64,000 nucleotides of DNA from Streptomyces sp. DG2A-72. GTDB taxonomy: Bacteria > Actinomycetota > Actinomycetes > Streptomycetales > Streptomycetaceae. Under the pieces are notes generated by a model. It was not told the DNA's origin, did not search any database, and saw nothing but the letters and a program-made list of their open reading frames with translations. The stretch is taken from contig NZ_JASTLC010000001.1 of assembly GCF_030499575.1 (NCBI RefSeq), positions 8,022,001 through 8,086,000 on the forward strand, read 5' to 3'. Below are positions 63,154 to 64,000 of the stretch, in pieces (the first letter of the stretch is position 1; the number at the start of each line of letters is the position of its first letter). The translations under genes and the position numbers were made by a program.

Positions 63154-63213
63154 TGACGGCAGTCAACGGTGCGCGATACCGTCGGTGGAGACGAACGGGA
63201 GAGGGGACCGGCG

Positions 63214-64000
63214 ATGTCCGCATTCTCACTCGAACCGCGACAGATCGCCTGGTGTGCCGAGCTGCGCACGCTGGCCGCCGAACGGCTGCGCCCGCTCGCG
63301 GAGAAGGGCGAGCCGGGCCGGGTCAACCGTGCGCTCGTGGCGGAGCTGGGCCGACTGGGGCTGCTGGAGCGGCTGTTCACCTCCGGCGCGGTCGACCTCT
63401 GCCTGATGCGCGCGTCCCTCGCGTACGCCTGCACCGAGGCCGAGACCGCCCTCGCCCTCCAGGGCCTCGGCGCCCACCCCGTCCACGCCTACGGCACCCC
63501 GGCCCAGCGCGCCCGCTGGCTGCCCCGGGTGAGCGAGGGCACGGCGGTTGCCGCCTTCGCGTTGAGCGAGCCGGGGGCGGGGTCGGACGCGGGGGCGCTG
63601 GCGCTGCGGGCGGAGGCGGAGCCGGAGGCCGCCCGACCGGACGGCTCACCCGCCGCCGACCTCGGCGAATCACCCCTCGCCGCCCCCGACGGTCCCTCCC
63701 AATGGCGGCTCACCGGCGAGAAGTGCTGGATCTCCAACGCCCCCGAGGCCGACTGCTACACCGTCTTCGCGCGTACCACCCCCGGCACCGGCGCCCGCGG
63801 TGTCACCGCTTTCCTCGTGCCCGCAGACCGTCCCGGCCTCACCGGCGCCGCCCTGGAGATGCTGTCCCCGCACCCCATCGGCAGCCTGGTCTTCGATGCC
63901 GTGCCGGTCACCGCGGACGACGTGCTCGGTGAGGTCGACCGCGGCTTCCGCGTAGCGATGGGCACCTTGAACCTCTTCCGGCCCAGCGTCGGCGCCTTCG
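63214..64000 (+). CDS. Acyl-CoA dehydrogenase (partial, cut by window end)
   Basis: The reading frame is open for 262 residues to the window edge. It shows the FAD-binding VAAFALSEPGAGSDAGALAL and TGEKCWISNAPEADCYTVFA segments of acyl-CoA dehydrogenases, with an Ala/Pro-rich insert (about 130-160) between them. Start: ATG 63214 with GGGAGAGGGGACC upstream. It is divergent from the aryl-CoA ligase and probably dehydrogenates an intermediate of the same pathway. The C-terminal active-site Glu lies beyond the window. Confidence 0.88.
   Translation, partial: MSAFSLEPRQIAWCAELRTLAAERLRPLAEKGEPGRVNRALVAELGRLGLLERLFTSGAVDLCLMRASLAYACTEAETALALQGLGAHPVHAYGTPAQRARWLPRVSEGTAVAAFALSEPGAGSDAGALALRAEAEPEAARPDGSPAADLGESPLAAPDGPSQWRLTGEKCWISNAPEADCYTVFARTTPGTGARGVTAFLVPADRPGLTGAALEMLSPHPIGSLVFDAVPVTADDVLGEVDRGFRVAMGTLNLFRPSVGAF

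Overview
The window reads as chromosomal DNA of a Streptomyces. The evidence is very high GC with third-position bias, many GTG starts and 4-bp ATGA/GTGA gene overlaps, an intergenic repeat family typical of streptomycetes (four copies), a SARP regulator and a mycothiol-type nitroreductase. No tRNA, rRNA, CRISPR array, insertion sequence or phage gene was seen. All calls are by eye from sequence; no database search was run.

Region 1 (about 1-24 kb) is a biosynthetic locus for a reduced type II polyketide. After a flanking F420-type oxidoreductase come a leftward tailoring operon (aldo/keto reductase, FAD monooxygenase, methyltransferase), a divergent TetR repressor, an MFS exporter, a DUF1772 membrane protein and a SARP activator. 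A long rightward operon follows: malonyltransferase, an oversized acyl carrier protein, its own holo-ACP synthase, a ketoreductase, a dehydratase-like pair (one lacking the catalytic His), a ketosynthase, a chain-length-factor-like partner, a single polypeptide joining a ketosynthase to a second chain-length factor, a KAS III-like protein missing two catalytic residues, a SnoaL fusion protein, an acyl-CoA carboxylase beta/epsilon pair, a SnoaL plus DUF1772 pair and a flavin desaturase-like enzyme. A 15-bp motif close to GTTAGCAACGCTAGC lies at the tetR promoter and in front of several of these units, which suggests one TetR regulon.

Region 2 (about 24.8-41 kb) looks like a p-terphenyl locus. 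It has an orphan JadR1-like response regulator, two cluster-type proteins of unknown function, SAM synthetase plus adenosine kinase (methyl-cycle support), an adenylation-thiolation-thioesterase enzyme of the arylpyruvate-dimerising type, and an SDR plus NTF2-like pair matching the EchB/EchC (TerB/TerC) arrangement. A phenylpyruvate supply set is present: class II DAHP synthase, shikimate kinase, chorismate synthase, chorismate mutase and a prephenate dehydratase whose phenylalanine-sensing motifs are altered. A quinone reductase and a Tat-exported multicopper oxidase complete the region.

Region 3 (41-45.3 kb) holds an HxlR regulator and redox or tailoring enzymes: quinone oxidoreductase, O-methyltransferase, DoxX and a mycothiol-dependent nitroreductase. 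These could protect against, or decorate, quinone products.

Region 4 (45.3-54.3 kb) is not obviously biosynthetic. It carries the Hen1-Pnkp RNA repair pair, an SPFH protein with an NAD-kinase-like partner, arginine deiminase with ornithine carbamoyltransferase, and an anti-sigma-type ATPase.

Region 5 (54.6 kb to the end) is a CoA-dependent aromatic acid catabolic set: enoyl-CoA hydratase, a bifunctional salicylyl-CoA/2-aminobenzoyl-CoA hydroxylase-reductase, a PaaX-type regulator, a benzoate-CoA-ligase-like enzyme and an acyl-CoA dehydrogenase cut by the window edge. A sulfate activation operon (cysC-cysD-cysN) sits inside this set.
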